From assembly GCF_950023065.1 (NCBI RefSeq), contig NC_088677.1, positions 22,217,230-22,281,229 on the forward strand: a DNA stretch of 64,000 bases. The letters run 5' to 3'. The translations under genes were made by a program, and so were the position numbers. A model generated the notes under the pieces. That model was not told where the DNA came from and made no database searches. It worked only from the letters and a program-made list of their open reading frames with translations. This stretch comes from Planococcus citri. Lineage: Eukaryota; Arthropoda; Insecta; Hemiptera; Pseudococcidae. Positions 26,080 to 37,700 of the stretch are shown here, one piece after another (position 1 is the first letter of the stretch; each line of letters opens with the position of its first letter).

Positions 26080-26660
26080 TTAATAATCAAAAACAGACCT
26101 GAGCGAAGCGATGGTAAAAGCTCTAAAAAATCAGTATTTCAAGAGGTAGGTATAAAAACGATGTTTTTTGTGTGATGAGTTACTCATCAGAAATTTATTT
26201 TTTTGCTTCAAAATTTCAAAATTCAAACGATGGATTTTTTTTTGAAAAATCCAAAAATGAAAAAGGAGAGCAAATGGGCCCAAGCAAAGCGAGAGCAAAA
26301 GCTCTAATAAAAAATCAGTATTGCAAGAGGTTTAAAAAACGATGTTTTTTTTGTGTAATACATGAAGGATTTTATTATTTTTGCAGCAACTTTTTTTTTT
26401 AAAGTTCAAACTTGAAAAAGAAGAGCAAACGAGGTCGAGTGAAAGAAAACCAAAAACTTTCAAAAATTCAGTCATGTTTTGAGAAGTAAAAAAAAAGTTT
26501 CTTTACGCAGAGAAAAGTTTATTTTTCTGATTCAAAAACTTTTAACTCTTCTTGAATTTGGACAATAAGTTTATTATTTGAAAGAAGAGGAGCCAATAGA
26601 CCGACAAAAGGGAGGGCAAAAGCACTTCTAAATGTGTTAATTCAAAATTCAAGTTCTAAA
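26080..26660 (+). repeat. Dispersed 'gagcgaagcgagggcaaaag' family, tandem cluster
   Basis: Three to four units spaced roughly 160-180 bp lie near 26098, 26277, 26430 and 26602. Each has the gagcgaagcga core, 'gcaaaagctct(a)aaaaaatcagtattt(g)caagaggt' and 'acgatgttttttgtgt'. Units have diverged but order is preserved, so this is a decayed tandem array. Confidence 0.7.
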
Positions 26661-28491
26661 AAAGTCGACATGTGAGCCCTTTTCTTCGAATTTTTTTTTC
26701 AAAATTACCCACGGAAAAAGGAAAAAGGAGAAATTAATTTGAGAATATTTTGAAGTTTTGATTGAAAAAAAAATCAGGACTTTTTGATGAAAAATTTCAA
26801 AATTCAGTTGGCAACTCTATTTTTGTCGGAATTCAAGTAGAAATTTTCAAAATTTTCAAAATGTTCAATTTTTGCAATAAAGAGTGCCATTCATTTCTGG
26901 AAATGATTTTCCCTGACTTTTTCAAGGTTTTCAGACCTTTTTTTTTTTTTTTTTTTTTTTCAAAAAACGGTATTTTTAAAATGATTATATCCTTGCATTA
27001 AAAAAAAACACGTTTTTCAATACATTTGGTTCTAAGGAGGAAAATGGATGAATAATCTGACATTAATTCATCGTAATTAAAAGGGAATTAATCAAGTAAA
27101 TTATTTACACTTTTGTTCTCCTGCAACAGTAAAAAAAAAATAGGTATTTTGTAATTTTCACAAGATCAAAAATGAGGAACAAAATTAGTAGATGAACAAG
27201 GAAAATTGTACACGAACTAAACGAAATTACCTGAGGAAAATTTTTTCCAGGATAAATACAATAAAACTACCTACTAGAATTATTAAAAAATTACAGATGA
27301 ACACTTTCAAAAAATTCCCCGACTTTTCCAGGTTTTCTAGAAGTGTGGACACCCTGTAATTAGGACCTTTTTGCCAACTGACAAGTGAGAATCGCCAATT
27401 TGCCAACTTTTTCCATTTCCTCGATGCCGAGGGGGGGAAGCTCCCCCACCCTTTATTTACTTGTCGAGCAAGGTTGCCATTTTTTACAGGATCAAAAATA
27501 GATACGAGTATTTCAGTTTTTCATTTTTCTGATTTTTTTAAAACAAGTTTTTCATTTTTTTTCTATTTTATGGGTTTTTAAAGAAATTTTCAAATGCGGT
27601 TCGAGCAAAGTTCATGACTTTTTCGTGACTTTTATGACTGTTAGACACCCTGAAGAAGTAATTTTTCAAAATGTTGGCGACAACTTATTTTGGGGGAAAA
27701 AAATCAAAATTGGGTTCAATTTTCCTATAGGTACTACAAATATTCCATTCCTCGGGCCTCTAACATGCAACCATGTTCATAGAATGAATTTAAGGATATC
27801 CTATAGGAGCTCCATCATTTTCAAATTGTTAGAGATAACCCTCAAGATTTTCTGAATCTTGATTTCTGCATTCAAGAAGTAAATCAAAATAAAACTGAAC
27901 ACTAGTGTAGATAGTTTGGCCACCAAAACCATCTCAAAACTCAAAAACACCAGTGCTGCACTTTTTGCCATCTGCATTTAGATACAAAATTATGAAACTT
28001 TACTAAGTAGGCAAAGCTCTTCATAGTATTGTACTAATACATATGTACTTATTGGATCAGGGATGACTTATTGTATGTGCATGGATCTGCATTCTAAATC
28101 ATTCATACCTCAACATGGACTTCATTAGGTGCACCACTTAAGCTACCAATGCTAATAATATGAAAACTATAGATAGGTACATAAGACTCACCATTTCTCA
28201 ATGGATTTCCCAACAACTAGTTGCACAGAAACAAATAAAACAAAACCGTCACAATACCTTAAAAACACCGATTTCAAAAACACTGAACTATTCACTTATA
28301 ACCAAACACCATTCCGCAAAAACACAAAACAAAAACAAAAAACTGTTTTATTTCGAATTATCAAAAATGGTAAAATACTATTTTAAGCGGCACCAACGCG
28401 TAAACGGTTCGACGTCCGTTATCGTCGCAAACAAGCCAGAACATTCGCCGCACATGAGTTCATTTCGCTGACAACTGGCATTACATTTAAC

Positions 28492-28683
28492 CTGGTACCA
28501 GATAAGTTGCCGAGCCCCCACCTATGGGCATTATAATCTTGAATCAGATCTTCTACCTCGCTGTATACTTTACCTACGGGTCTTAGGTATCTCGCTTTCG
28601 GCGTTATGACATCTTTTCCTTCGATGTTCGCGAATATGACGTCATTGTTTGAGGAATAAGCGCGTTTTTTATGGAGAATTTCG
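28492..28683 (-). CDS. Candidate coding exon, unrecognised protein
   Basis: The minus strand shows a 192 nt open segment between an acceptor-like 'tttttaatag' and a donor-like 'ag|gttaaatg'. It translates to protein-like sequence including 'NDVIFANIEGKDVITPKARY' followed by 'VEDLIQDYN'. Local sequence is richer in G+C and CpG than its surroundings. Reading on past the donor, a second frame is also open (cysteine-rich, with C-x6-C-x2-C), so the downstream structure is unclear. I do not recognise the family and cannot attach neighbouring exons. It could be an isolated exon, part of a domesticated or dead element, or chance. Confidence 0.35.
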
Positions 28684-29814
28684 CTATTAAAAAAAAACCA
28701 AAGAACTATTACTTTTGGTGATTCATACCTTTCCTTGGTGGATTTTTAAAAATTATTTCCATTAATTAGCCACGATGTCGCGCAGAAAGAACAGAACACT
28801 ATATTTTAATTTTTAACATTGCCTGTACCCACGTATGTGTACTTATGATGAGGATTTTGGATGGGGAAAAGGGGCAAAGAGGGGTATTTGACAATACCTC
28901 ACTAACGTTATAATGCTAATCAGCGAGTTAAAATTAATTTGAAGGGTAAAAGCTGTAAAGTACGTCAACTTTGTAGCTAATGAATGGAGTTGCGTCGTAC
29001 ATACGTACGAATATAGGTACCTACATAGGTAGGTAAACTCATTTTTCAAATTGATTAGCACGATGACCCTAACCAACGCCAAGTACCTACTCAGTACTAA
29101 AAAATAATTTTGAATGAATTTTAGTTCGGTTTCAGCGATTAAAAGTTAATTTCGACTTGGTCATTTGATTTTAGTAATTTTTTTATTTCAATTTTATAAC
29201 ATGAAAAAAAATCATTTAAGGAGACCTCCGAGGTAGGTATTCTCATTTCTCACGTAAGACTAGTGCTTTATTTGTATGACTTTGAAGAGAAAAAATTAAC
29301 ACCGTTGTCTGAAATACCTAAGCATGTTTCAGAATTCTTGTCTGAGAGGACCTTTTAGCACACGTGTCTCAATTTTTTACATTTTTGTCACGTGATAAGA
29401 ATATGTTTTTTTTTTAATGGTGATCAAAAAACAAATATTCCTGAAATTTATAAAAATATTTAGATCAATTAAACGTGATTTGCAAAGGCTTGACAGTGAG
29501 AGGAAAAAAATTTTCGACCTAAATTGACCCATCAAGAGGAACAAATCATTTGAAAACGCAATTTATTTTTAGCATTTTTTGAAGGTACTTTACCCTAACC
29601 CATACTAAATATTCTGAAAAAATATACGTTATGTATCTTATCTATAGATGTGATAAATATATAGGTATCATTTTATTTACAAGTATAATTGCACATTTTT
29701 TTTCAGGTCAGAATTTTTCTATTTTTAAAGAGAACTAGAAGAAATGAATAGAAAAGTAAATCAACAGGAAAAATAGGTATAAAATTACGAAGCTTGATTT
29801 TAGAAATGGGAAAA
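28684..29814. other. Gene-free AT-rich stretch
   Basis: I see nothing supportable here beyond TAGGTACCTA-type words (about 29015) and homopolymer runs. Confidence 0.5.
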
Positions 29815-30600
29815 GCAGCACTTTTCAGACAAATTCTGACAAACGTTAGGACTTTTTGACAATTGTTGCAAAAGCTGTACTTTTAGACTATTTCGGCTAA
29901 CAACAAGATTTTATTGACCATTTTGGCATAAAACAGAATTTTTTGGATAACTTGTCAAAAAAAGGTCTTTGCCTATAAAATATTTCGTCAAAAAAGTAGA
30001 ACTTGTTGATAATTTTGACAAAAAGCAGGAGTTTTGAAAATTTTAGAAGTTTTTTTTACAATAATTTATTTATTTTGGCAAAAAACAGTGTTTTTTTTTG
30101 ATAACTACGAAAAAAATACTTTTGACAAATGATTTGCCTAAAAACAGGACTTTTTAGGATAATTTTGCCAAAAGCGAGAATTTTTGCTAATTTTGGCAAC
30201 AGGATTTTTTGAACATTTTGGCAAAAAACAAAAGTTTTTTTTGGCAATTTTTACAAAAGTTAAAAGGGTTTTTTATAATTTTGACAAAAAAGGAACTTCA
30301 TTACAATACCTATTGCCATGAACAAGATTTTTTGACAATTTAAGCAAAAACAGAACATTGCAGACAATTCTGGCAAACAAGGACTGCTTATAGGATAATT
30401 TTGGCAGGAGCAGGAATTTTCAAAATTTTGGCTACTAACAAAGTTTTTTGGTTAAAAAAAGGAATTTTTCAACAATTTTGGCAAAAAACATAACTTTTTT
30501 TAGCAATTTTAACAAAAGTTGGATTTTTTAATAATTTTTGTGAAAAAGAAACTTTTGTACCATTTTGGCAAAAATGAGATTTTTTAATTATTATTTGAAG
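29815..30600 (+). repeat. Degenerate minisatellite, unit about 30-35 bp
   Basis: More than twenty diverged units of the form 'ggactttttgacaattttggcaaaaaaca' succeed one another. The same unit continues at 34525-34770 on the far side of the Jockey LINE and again at 60360-60800 in an intron. Open frames through it on the minus strand (Phe/Lys/Ile-rich) merely mirror the repeat. Confidence 0.8.
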
Positions 30601-30790
30601 GAACAAAAAGCAATCTGTTACAAAATAGTAACATTTAGCTTGCACTCAAAGATTGAAATCTCACTGGTAGGTCTAACCGTCCAATACATGACATCTATGC
30701 AGATAGTAAGTATATTTTCTTCATCATGATTCAGAAGATTTTTGACTAATACATTGTTGTGGTTAGAAATTCTTTCTTGATAGATGTTAA

Positions 30791-31724
30791 GGGTGATTCA
30801 ATATATAAGTTCACTTTTTTCTGAGAGGGTCTTAAAGAAATGTATTTGAAAAAAGTTACACATATTCTAAAACTAGAGTGGATTTCCTATTTTTTGACGT
30901 AATTACCAAGTAAATCGGGGCATTTGTTCGGGCGTGAGACCTGTTTGAAAATGCCAAGTCGATAGAAGTTGCGTCCAACTAGTGAGACTGTGGTTTTCAC
31001 CGAGTGTGTCATTCCAATACTTCTCTTCTCCTAGATCTTGTTTCATTGGTCCAAAAGGTGATAATCGCTTGGAGAGATGTTGGGACTATGGGGTGGATGG
31101 TTAAAAACTTCCCCTTTAACAATTTCAGTAAATTTCTCGTCTGTTTCACGGATTGAGGGGGTTATGTTCATCACTCAGCTGATGAGGCACCCATCGCACG
31201 AATAATTTTCAAAATTTTAGTCTTTTGGCCAAAAATTTTATCAACACTACCATAAGAGATATCTAATATTTCACTTATTTCCTTTACTTCTGATACCACA
31301 ATTCTCTGAAATCAATTTTTCGATGTCACTCGCGGATTTGTCCGTTATGGAACTGCGGGGTCTATCAGCTGTCTTCACATCTTTTACTTTGGATGATCCT
31401 CGCTCAAATTTACGGAACCAACGCGCGACTATCGAGTAGGAAATCACTTGCCAATACACTGAAGACACTTTGTTATTAATTTTTTTTGGTTTCGTCCGTT
31501 TCAAGTTATGAAATCGGATCATACAACGCACTTCGATTTTGGACGGCTCATATAAGCTGGCGCAACTTTCAATAGACACTAAATCCAGTTCATGTGAACG
31601 AACGAGGCTGCGTTTGCGGCTAGAGAGAGGGAAACTCACCAAAATCACGTGGTTAAAAGCATTTTGAATTTGGTGCATTTTAAGTCCTTCTCAGAAAAAA
31701 GTGAACTTATATATTGAATCACCC
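30791..31724 (-). mobile_element. mariner-family transposon, inactive
   Basis: Long matching ends start gggtgattcaatatataagt on the left, with the reverse complement ending at 31724. Element length is about 0.93 kb, shorter than the roughly 1.3 kb of an intact mariner. Transposase remnants are on the minus strand. It lies within the C-terminal coding part of the Jockey LINE, whose reading resumes on the other side. The target TA is present on one side directly and on the other after two diverged bases. Confidence 0.85.
31045..31678 (-). pseudogene. mariner transposase pseudogene
   Basis: The N-terminal region keeps the helix-turn-helix/linker signature 'ARWFRKFERGSS' with 'DRPRSSITDK' (normally GRP(S)). 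After a frame change 'EILDISYGSVDKIF' follows, then 'HPPHSPNISPSDYHLL'. In active mariners that last block reads HPPYSPDLAPSDYHL and carries the third catalytic Asp. Here the Asp is replaced by Asn, and the middle of the catalytic domain is missing. Frameshifts and stops separate the blocks, so no functional enzyme is made. Confidence 0.8.
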
Positions 31725-31804
31725 TCGTACTTACCTCTAATGGATATCGTGATATCACACTAGGTATTTCCAAATCTTCAAGAATTGTGCTGTTCTTCCA
31801 GGGA

Positions 31805-32000
31805 TGAGGTCTGGCCCAGGACCAGGACCCGAAACCCGAAAAAGCCCCGATTATTTCCTTGATGCCCGAATGGCCAAGCCCCAAAACCTTAAAAACTGTA
31901 ACCTACTACAAAGCCCTGGCCCGAAGCCCAAAACCTTTTCCTCTGAAAACCAAGCCCCGAACGTGAGCCGTGAGCCCCGAAACCCAAACTGTGATCAGGG
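31805..32000 (+). repeat. C-rich 'aagccccgaaaccc' degenerate repeat
   Basis: Irregular copies of aagccc(c)gaaaccc and related words are present. The same word family recurs in the same orientation near the other end of the element (33295-33480, as 'aagccctgaaaccca'). The plus-strand open frame here is Pro/Lys-rich and simply follows the repeat. Confidence 0.7.
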
Positions 32001-32002
32001 CT

Positions 32003-32426
32003 CATAACGGACAAATCCGCGAGTGACATCGAAAAATTGATTTCAGAGAATTGTGGTATCAGAAGTAAAGGAAATAAGTGAAATATTAGATATCTCTTAT
32101 GGTAGTGTTGATAAAATTTTTGGCCAAAAGACTAAAATTTTGAAAATTATTCGTGCGATGGGTGCCTCATCAGCTGAGTGATGAACATAACCCCCTCAAT
32201 CCGTGAAACAGACGAGAAATTTACTGAAATTGTTAAAGGGGAAGTTTTTAACCATCCACCCCATAGTCCCAACATCTCTCCAAGCGATTATCACCTTTTG
32301 GACCAATGAAACAAGATCTAGGAGAAGAGAAGTATTGGAATGACACACTCGGTGAAAACCACAGTCTCACTAGTTGGACGCAACTTCTATCGACTTGGCA
32401 TTTTCAAACAGGTCTCACGCCCGAAC
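32003..32426 (+). repeat. 424 bp inverted copy of the neighbouring mariner transposase region
   Basis: This segment is the reverse complement of 30926-31349. By eye I find no difference along the whole length. It starts cataacggacaaatccgcga and ends ggtctcacgcccgaac. It lies inside the 1.7 kb hAT-like element, not inside a mariner, and has no mariner ends of its own. It is either a very recent transfer or gene conversion, or an assembly artefact. Confidence 0.9.
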
Positions 32427-32872
32427 ATTATAACTTCAGCAAAAAATTTAATATTTCAAGAGGTTTTTGGTACATTATTTATAATATTCTGTAGGTAGTT
32501 TATTGTTCTTTGAAAAATGATTCTTAAAAACTTTGGACAATAATTAAAAACTCCAAAAAATTCAATTCTGATTTAAAAAAAAAAAAAAAAAAAAATGTTC
32601 TAATAATTTTGAAAAAAGCAATCGGAATCTGTCATCTGTCCTTAGAATGTGTTTTTTTTCCAACAGAAAATCAAATAAGATTTTACTTTATTCTTCATTA
32701 AAATTGCAATTGAAGGGCTTCATGGAAAAGGGACCTCAGTTTTTTTTTTTTAGTGATTACTGATTTTTATAAGTTCAAAAATGAACTTATAAAACTTTTC
32801 TACAAGCTAACATTTTCCAATTTTTTTTTTCATGGAAGAACAGTTCAATACCACTGAATAATATGGTGAAAT

Positions 32873-33197
32873 TATAGACACTGTACCTACCTGTGCCCTC
32901 CGGGTAAGACACTGAACTACAGGCAACGGGGAAAAGGGACGGTAGTAAAATCTTGTGTCATGCCAATTTCTCCCGCTGGGTGCTTTTGGCTGCGGTATAC
33001 GTCAGTTTGCAAGCAGCGGGGAAGAGGGATGGTATTGATAGTAGTTGGATGCGCGCGCTGTACTTCGCATGGTACTTTGTTCAAGAATTTGACACCAGCG
33101 CAGCCAAAAGCACCCAGCGGGATAAATTGGCATGACACACATAATTCAGCCAATATGGCCGCTAGTTCGTTGTCTTCCCCCAGGTACAGTGTCTATA
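32873..33197. mobile_element. 325 bp MITE with 16 bp perfect TIRs
   Basis: The left end tatagacactgtacct and right end aggtacagtgtctata are exact reverse complements. A second inner inverted pair exists (caatttctcccgctgggtgc and its diverged complement near 33110, with gcttttggctgcg between). A TA target with a tagacactg start would fit a Tc1/mariner-type MITE. It is nested in the 1.7 kb hAT-like element. Confidence 0.7.
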
Positions 33198-33610
33198 GGT
33201 GAAATTGATAAAAAAAAATTTAATACATTCAAAATTAATTGTACCTACATGAAAAAAAAATGACTAAGGCCGTAAGGCCCCTTTTCCATGGAACCCTCAA
33301 TTTCAAGCCCTGAAAAGCCCTGGAAAGCCCTAAACACTTCATTCAAGCCCTGGACACTGGACACTGAGCCCTGAAACCCAAACCCAAAATTTCCTAGGTC
33401 CCAATCCAAGCCCAAGACCTAATAAATTTCTAATTGAAAGCCCAAGCCCTGAAACCCAGAACCCAAAAAAAAATTGTTCGGGGCCTCATCCCTGTGTTCT
33501 TCACATACCATGGCGCGTTTATAAGTTTTCTTAGAATTTTGTTCTGGAATCTTTCAATAATCAGGATATTGGATTCACTAGCTGAACCCCATAGTTCAAT
33601 ACCATAGGAC

Positions 33611-33874
33611 CAGGGCTGGACCCTAGAGCACAGAAAATTTAGCGGCCCACCGAGGTATCGCATTTTAGCAGCCCTGATTCTGGCCTCCTCAAGTCATCCT
33701 CAATTAATTTGCCAAATTGTTTTCTTCCATTCTTTAAAGTGCAAGACACTGAGTGTAAAAATTCATTCAGAAATTTTTTAAGCTGCCCAGTTTTTACCTC
33801 ACCAGCCCAAATACGTTGCAGCCCATCAAGATTTTCTCAGTAACTCAGTGGTAGGGTCTGGTGGTCTGGGCCTG
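33611..33874 (-). mobile_element. 264 bp hAT MITE, compact relative of the 4.2 kb-region element
   Basis: The element starts cagggctggaccc and ends ggtctgggcctg. It is flanked by an exact 8 bp duplication cataggac (33603-33610, 33875-33882). Its two halves are the reverse complements of the two ends of the element at 4203-7576, so it is an internally deleted family member. It interrupts the Jockey LINE: ignoring it and one target copy gives the conserved reading 'KPIWSYGIELWGSAS'. Confidence 0.92.
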
Positions 33875-34524
33875 CATAGGACCAAATTGGTTTGAATAAA
33901 CATTTGTATATTAAGCTCTTGTTTTGTCAGTTCAGCATATTAGTTCCAAGAACTAAGAAGTAAGAAGCCAATAAAGTGATTTGAGTTTATTGTTGAGTTG
34001 AGTTCTCTTCTTCAGAATATGATCTCTCCATGTGAGATGGTTATCAAGGTGTAATCCCAGATATTTGAGGACATTTTTTGGAAGTATTTCATCGTTATTA
34101 AACATTAGTGAGCAAGTTGTTTCAACTTTTCTTCTGGTAAAAAGGACGTAGCTTGATTTTTCGCTATTGATTTTGATTCTCCACGTTTGACATTGTTTAA
34201 CACCATTCGTTTATTGCGTTTAAGTTGTTTTGTAATTTCACAATTTGTAATTTGTCCATTACAACATCTGGATCAAAATCTTGTGTGGTAATTGCAGTGT
34301 CATCAGCCCAAATGTCGCCATTGTGACCTTGCTTGTCAGAGGGATGTCATCCATGTAGAGAAGATATAATATTGGGCCCAGCTCAATACGCTTCCTTGAG
34401 GTACTCCTGCTCGAATTGTTCTGAAGTCACTAGTCAGAGAAAGCATCGTTGTATTATTGACTCTGAATTTTCTATCACTTACCATTAGACAGTGAGCCAG
34501 AAGATTGTATAGTATGTCAGGAAG

Positions 34525-34770
34525 ATGGTTTTTAATTTTTTTTGACAATTTTTCAGGTGATAAGATTTTTTTGAATATTTTGGCAATAAACAGGTGTTTT
34601 TTTTGGAAATTTTCACAAAAGTTAACATTTTTTGATAATTTTGGCAAAAATAGAAATTTTAAAATTTTGGCTAACACAGAGTTTTTGTTTTGGTTCAATT
34701 TTATAAAAAAATATTAGGATTTTTTTGATAACTTCGGAGGAAAATGTATTTTAATTTTTACGACAAAAAA
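34525..34770 (+). repeat. Minisatellite, continuation beyond the LINE
   Basis: Units such as 'gattttttt.gaatattttggcaataaacagg' match the array at 29815-30600. The LINE between them therefore probably inserted into one array. Confidence 0.7.
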
Positions 34771-37700
34771 GACATATTTTGGTGAAAACAACTTCTGTGC
34801 CCAACCGCCCAACCCATCAATCCTGAGCTGTGGCGGTTCAAAGTTCTCTTTTGTCAATTTTACTCCCACCACTATGATGAAAATTTTTGAAAATAACCTG
34901 TTGAAAGGCCTACCTATGCTTCCCCTACACATTCCACTTGGTACCAGAATTTTCTCCCCACTACTCATGGATATTGATTTTTCCCGCTAAAACACTTTTT
35001 TTTGGCTGTACTGTCCAAGAGCTGCGCGTTGAGGGGTGCAAATTCCGCTCCAACATTTTTTTTGGAGGTACTCAACAATAATCCCTCATAATTTTCTAAA
35101 TCTGGGAACAGGGCCATTTCGCCTAATTCACCTGGTAATACTCTTTTGGCTATTTTTGTGATTTTGAATTATATTTTCATGAAAAGTACACAATTTCTTT
35201 TTTCTTATTTTGAAGCTCACATTGCAGCTACCTCGCAAACAAAATTCAGCTATCCAAACAAAAATTAAATATCCTCGCGTTGTTTTGGAATACTGTTTAT
35301 AATTTTTTTTTAAATTATATGGATATTTTTTGGGGAGGAGATATTTTGAAATGAGGCCTCTCGACTCACGTGTTCTTTTTCAAAACTCCCTTTTTTACCA
35401 CGATTTTAAATTCTCTCGTGAAATGAAATTTGCATTTTGATCGTGGAATATCGGTAAGTACATAACTTGCAATTACATACCTACCAATAAAGTACATATA
35501 TGAATACTTCTGGAACTGTTACAAAAATGAAATTAGATTCTTCTGCCTGCGGCCTAGCTGATTTCTTAATCGCTAAAAATATAACATAGCGGCATGAGAA
35601 GCCTACTGCCAGCAATTTTATGTTTTTCCTTAATGACAAGCTTCATAATGGAAGAAACCAACTGAAAGATCCGAACACTTCGCGTCTTTATAAAGATAGG
35701 TAATTACATCTCACCTCACCCGAAAGAACGTAATGAACCGCGAAAGATCAGCTGGTAGGTAATGCAACGAAGTTCATCGAATCGACAGATACCGTATTTT
35801 CAATATTAATTCACGAGGTTTAACTATAAAATACTCAAAATACTCTCTCTTCTTCCTGATTGTTTTTTATTTCCGATTAAAATGTTATGGCTTATTAATA
35901 CATACCTACAATTTTTATTCTCCAAAATTCAAGCATTTTCCCTTTATTAATATTAACGCGCAGTTTTACACAAATATAACGGTCGCGTTGTTTTATTTTC
36001 ATATGTTATTTACCTTAATATAATAAGTAAAATCATATTTTGTTTATTTTTAATAAAGAAAGTAAAAGTACGAGTAAGGTTGATGTTGCTCAGTGTGTGA
36101 CAATATTTTCTCATGACTTGCTCGCATAATTAATACAATTTTCGTCGTATTTTAAACGTCGTTTTCGACAATATGTAGGTACCTAACGTACGTAGGTAAG
36201 TTTAATATGTAATTTTAATACTGCGGATTATTTCGTAATTGATATATTTTAGAGCTAATATAACCGTTCGCGAAGGAATCCGAAATTTGCTGTAATTTAT
36301 TTCACAACATACACAAATTGGTATTGGTTACGAGCAATGATCCTTTTACAATTTTAGCTAGACTACTAGACAAGTTGTAAAGCGATAGCGAAATAACTCA
36401 CCACCAAAACCCAAAACATTTATTTTACCTAATTTTTAAAAAAAATTAAAAATAAAACCCTCCCAAAACAATTTAAACTTTGTTAGATGAAACTCAACCC
36501 AGACACACGAGTAAGAAAGTAGGTATTTGAAAGCATGTTTTAAAGTAATAAAGAAAATTGAGGAATAATCTTGCATGAAAAACGCAGGAAAAATAATCCT
36601 CTCCAACAAAACAATTCTTTTGATAATTTTGATATAATTTTTCAATAAAAAAAAAAAAAAAAAAAAAAAAATACACGAGTTAAAAAAAAACTAAAAATCG
36701 AAACATTTAGGAAAGACGTTTAATATGTAGGTAACAAAATTAATTCAAACGAAAATCCAAACTTATTCTACATACATATAAAAAAATAAAAAAATTGGAA
36801 CAAGTTCAGTTCACGATGTACCTAGGTATAAAAATCGACTAAGCCATGTAAGAAAAAAAAAAAAAAAAAATGTACATGGTAACGAATAAAACATAATCAG
36901 CTTAAAGGAAGATCAAAAATCATAAACATCAAAAACACATTCTACATCAGTTCAAAACAATATTATATGCCTACCTTACCTACTACATATAAAGCTACTA
37001 TACATATATAAAGCGTTCACCTCACAGTCAGTGGCAGTGAACTTTCCACAGGTAAACTATCTGGCCGGATTAAAAAGGCGGCAGCAATTGTTCACCGAAT
37101 GAAAGACTACATAAAACAAAACTATACAGAAAACAAATGTAATTGTATTTTATTTTTTTTTTCGCAAAGGTTGTAGAGTAGACTCATTTCAATGAATATT
37201 GTAATATTGTTTAGAAACAGCTTCTCGACAGCAAAATGCGAATAATTAATTATCATTGCTTTACACTGAAATGAAATATAATTACAATAGTCGATGCTGT
37301 TACACTAATAAGTTACTTATAAGAAGTAATCAATGAAAATTGATGATGTCGACGCTTATTAAGAGTTACACCAGCATCAGCGAAGAAAAATTAACATCGG
37401 TAATTAATTACTCGCGTATTCACTCATAGTCAATAATGTACAAAGTGTTGAGAAAAGAATACCAGCGAATTCCAAACAACATTTCACCTGGTAATTTTTT
37501 GGCGCCATTAATGACTCTATACGTAGATTCTTGAGGTTAAATTCAAAATCTTAGGTATAAAACTACAATTTAAAACATTTTTTCACTATATATCGTCTGA
37601 GGATTATAATCCAATTTTTTTATTGAAATTTTAGGTACAGTTAAAAATTTAGAGGAAATACTTTCAATGCTGAAAATGCCATAGTAAACCAAAAAGATCC

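Larger units (their letters stand above)
21291..28491. other. Gene-free stretch dominated by decayed repeats
   Basis: No host gene is supported. 21500-22500 and 25240-27380 contain diverged copies of a repeat around the word gagcgaagcgagggcaaaag. Words resembling 'cctgacttttccaggttttc...gtggacaccctg' occur near 21695, 26910 and 27315. 23400-23700 is less AT-rich but has no recognisable protein. Homopolymers include a 19-base C run at 25753 and a 23-base T run at 26938. Confidence 0.55.
31799..33494. mobile_element. 1.7 kb hAT-like non-autonomous element with 8 bp target duplication
   Basis: The ends are cagggatgagg and cctcatccctg (11 bp perfect TIR), flanked on both sides by tgttcttc (31791-31798, 33495-33502). 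Ignoring the element and one target copy, the Jockey LINE reads continuously 'APWYVKNSTILEDLEIPSV' across the junction, which strongly supports the boundaries. The interior holds C-rich 'aagccc(c/t)gaaaccc' repeats near both ends, an identical inverted copy of part of the neighbouring mariner, and a small TIR MITE. No hAT transposase is visible. Confidence 0.85.
30630..34520 (-). mobile_element. Jockey-type LINE fragment, split by three insertions
   Basis: Read on the minus strand from 34500 downwards: 'IRAGVPQGSVL' (RT block), a decayed 'ADDTAI' catalytic box near 34290, 'KYLGLHLDNHLTWRDHI' near 34060, 'KPIWSYGIELWGSAS', 'RFQNKILRKLINAPWYV', then 'EDLEIPSVISRYPLEV' at about 31750 and 'RISNHNNVLVKNLL' at about 30750. 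This is the order of the Jockey-clade RT and C-terminal region. The copy lacks its 5' half and has stops and frameshifts. It is interrupted by the hAT MITE (33611-33874), the 1.7 kb hAT-like element (31799-33494) and the mariner (30791-31724). Confidence 0.85.

Noticed and set aside
28160..28471. 103-codon plus-strand frame
   Set aside because: The N-terminal part is Lys/Asn/Gln-rich as expected from A-rich DNA. The end overlaps the more convincing minus-strand segment. No family is recognised.
30056..30247. Phe/Lys-rich minus-strand frame
   Set aside because: Produced by the minisatellite; the periodic translation follows the DNA repeat.
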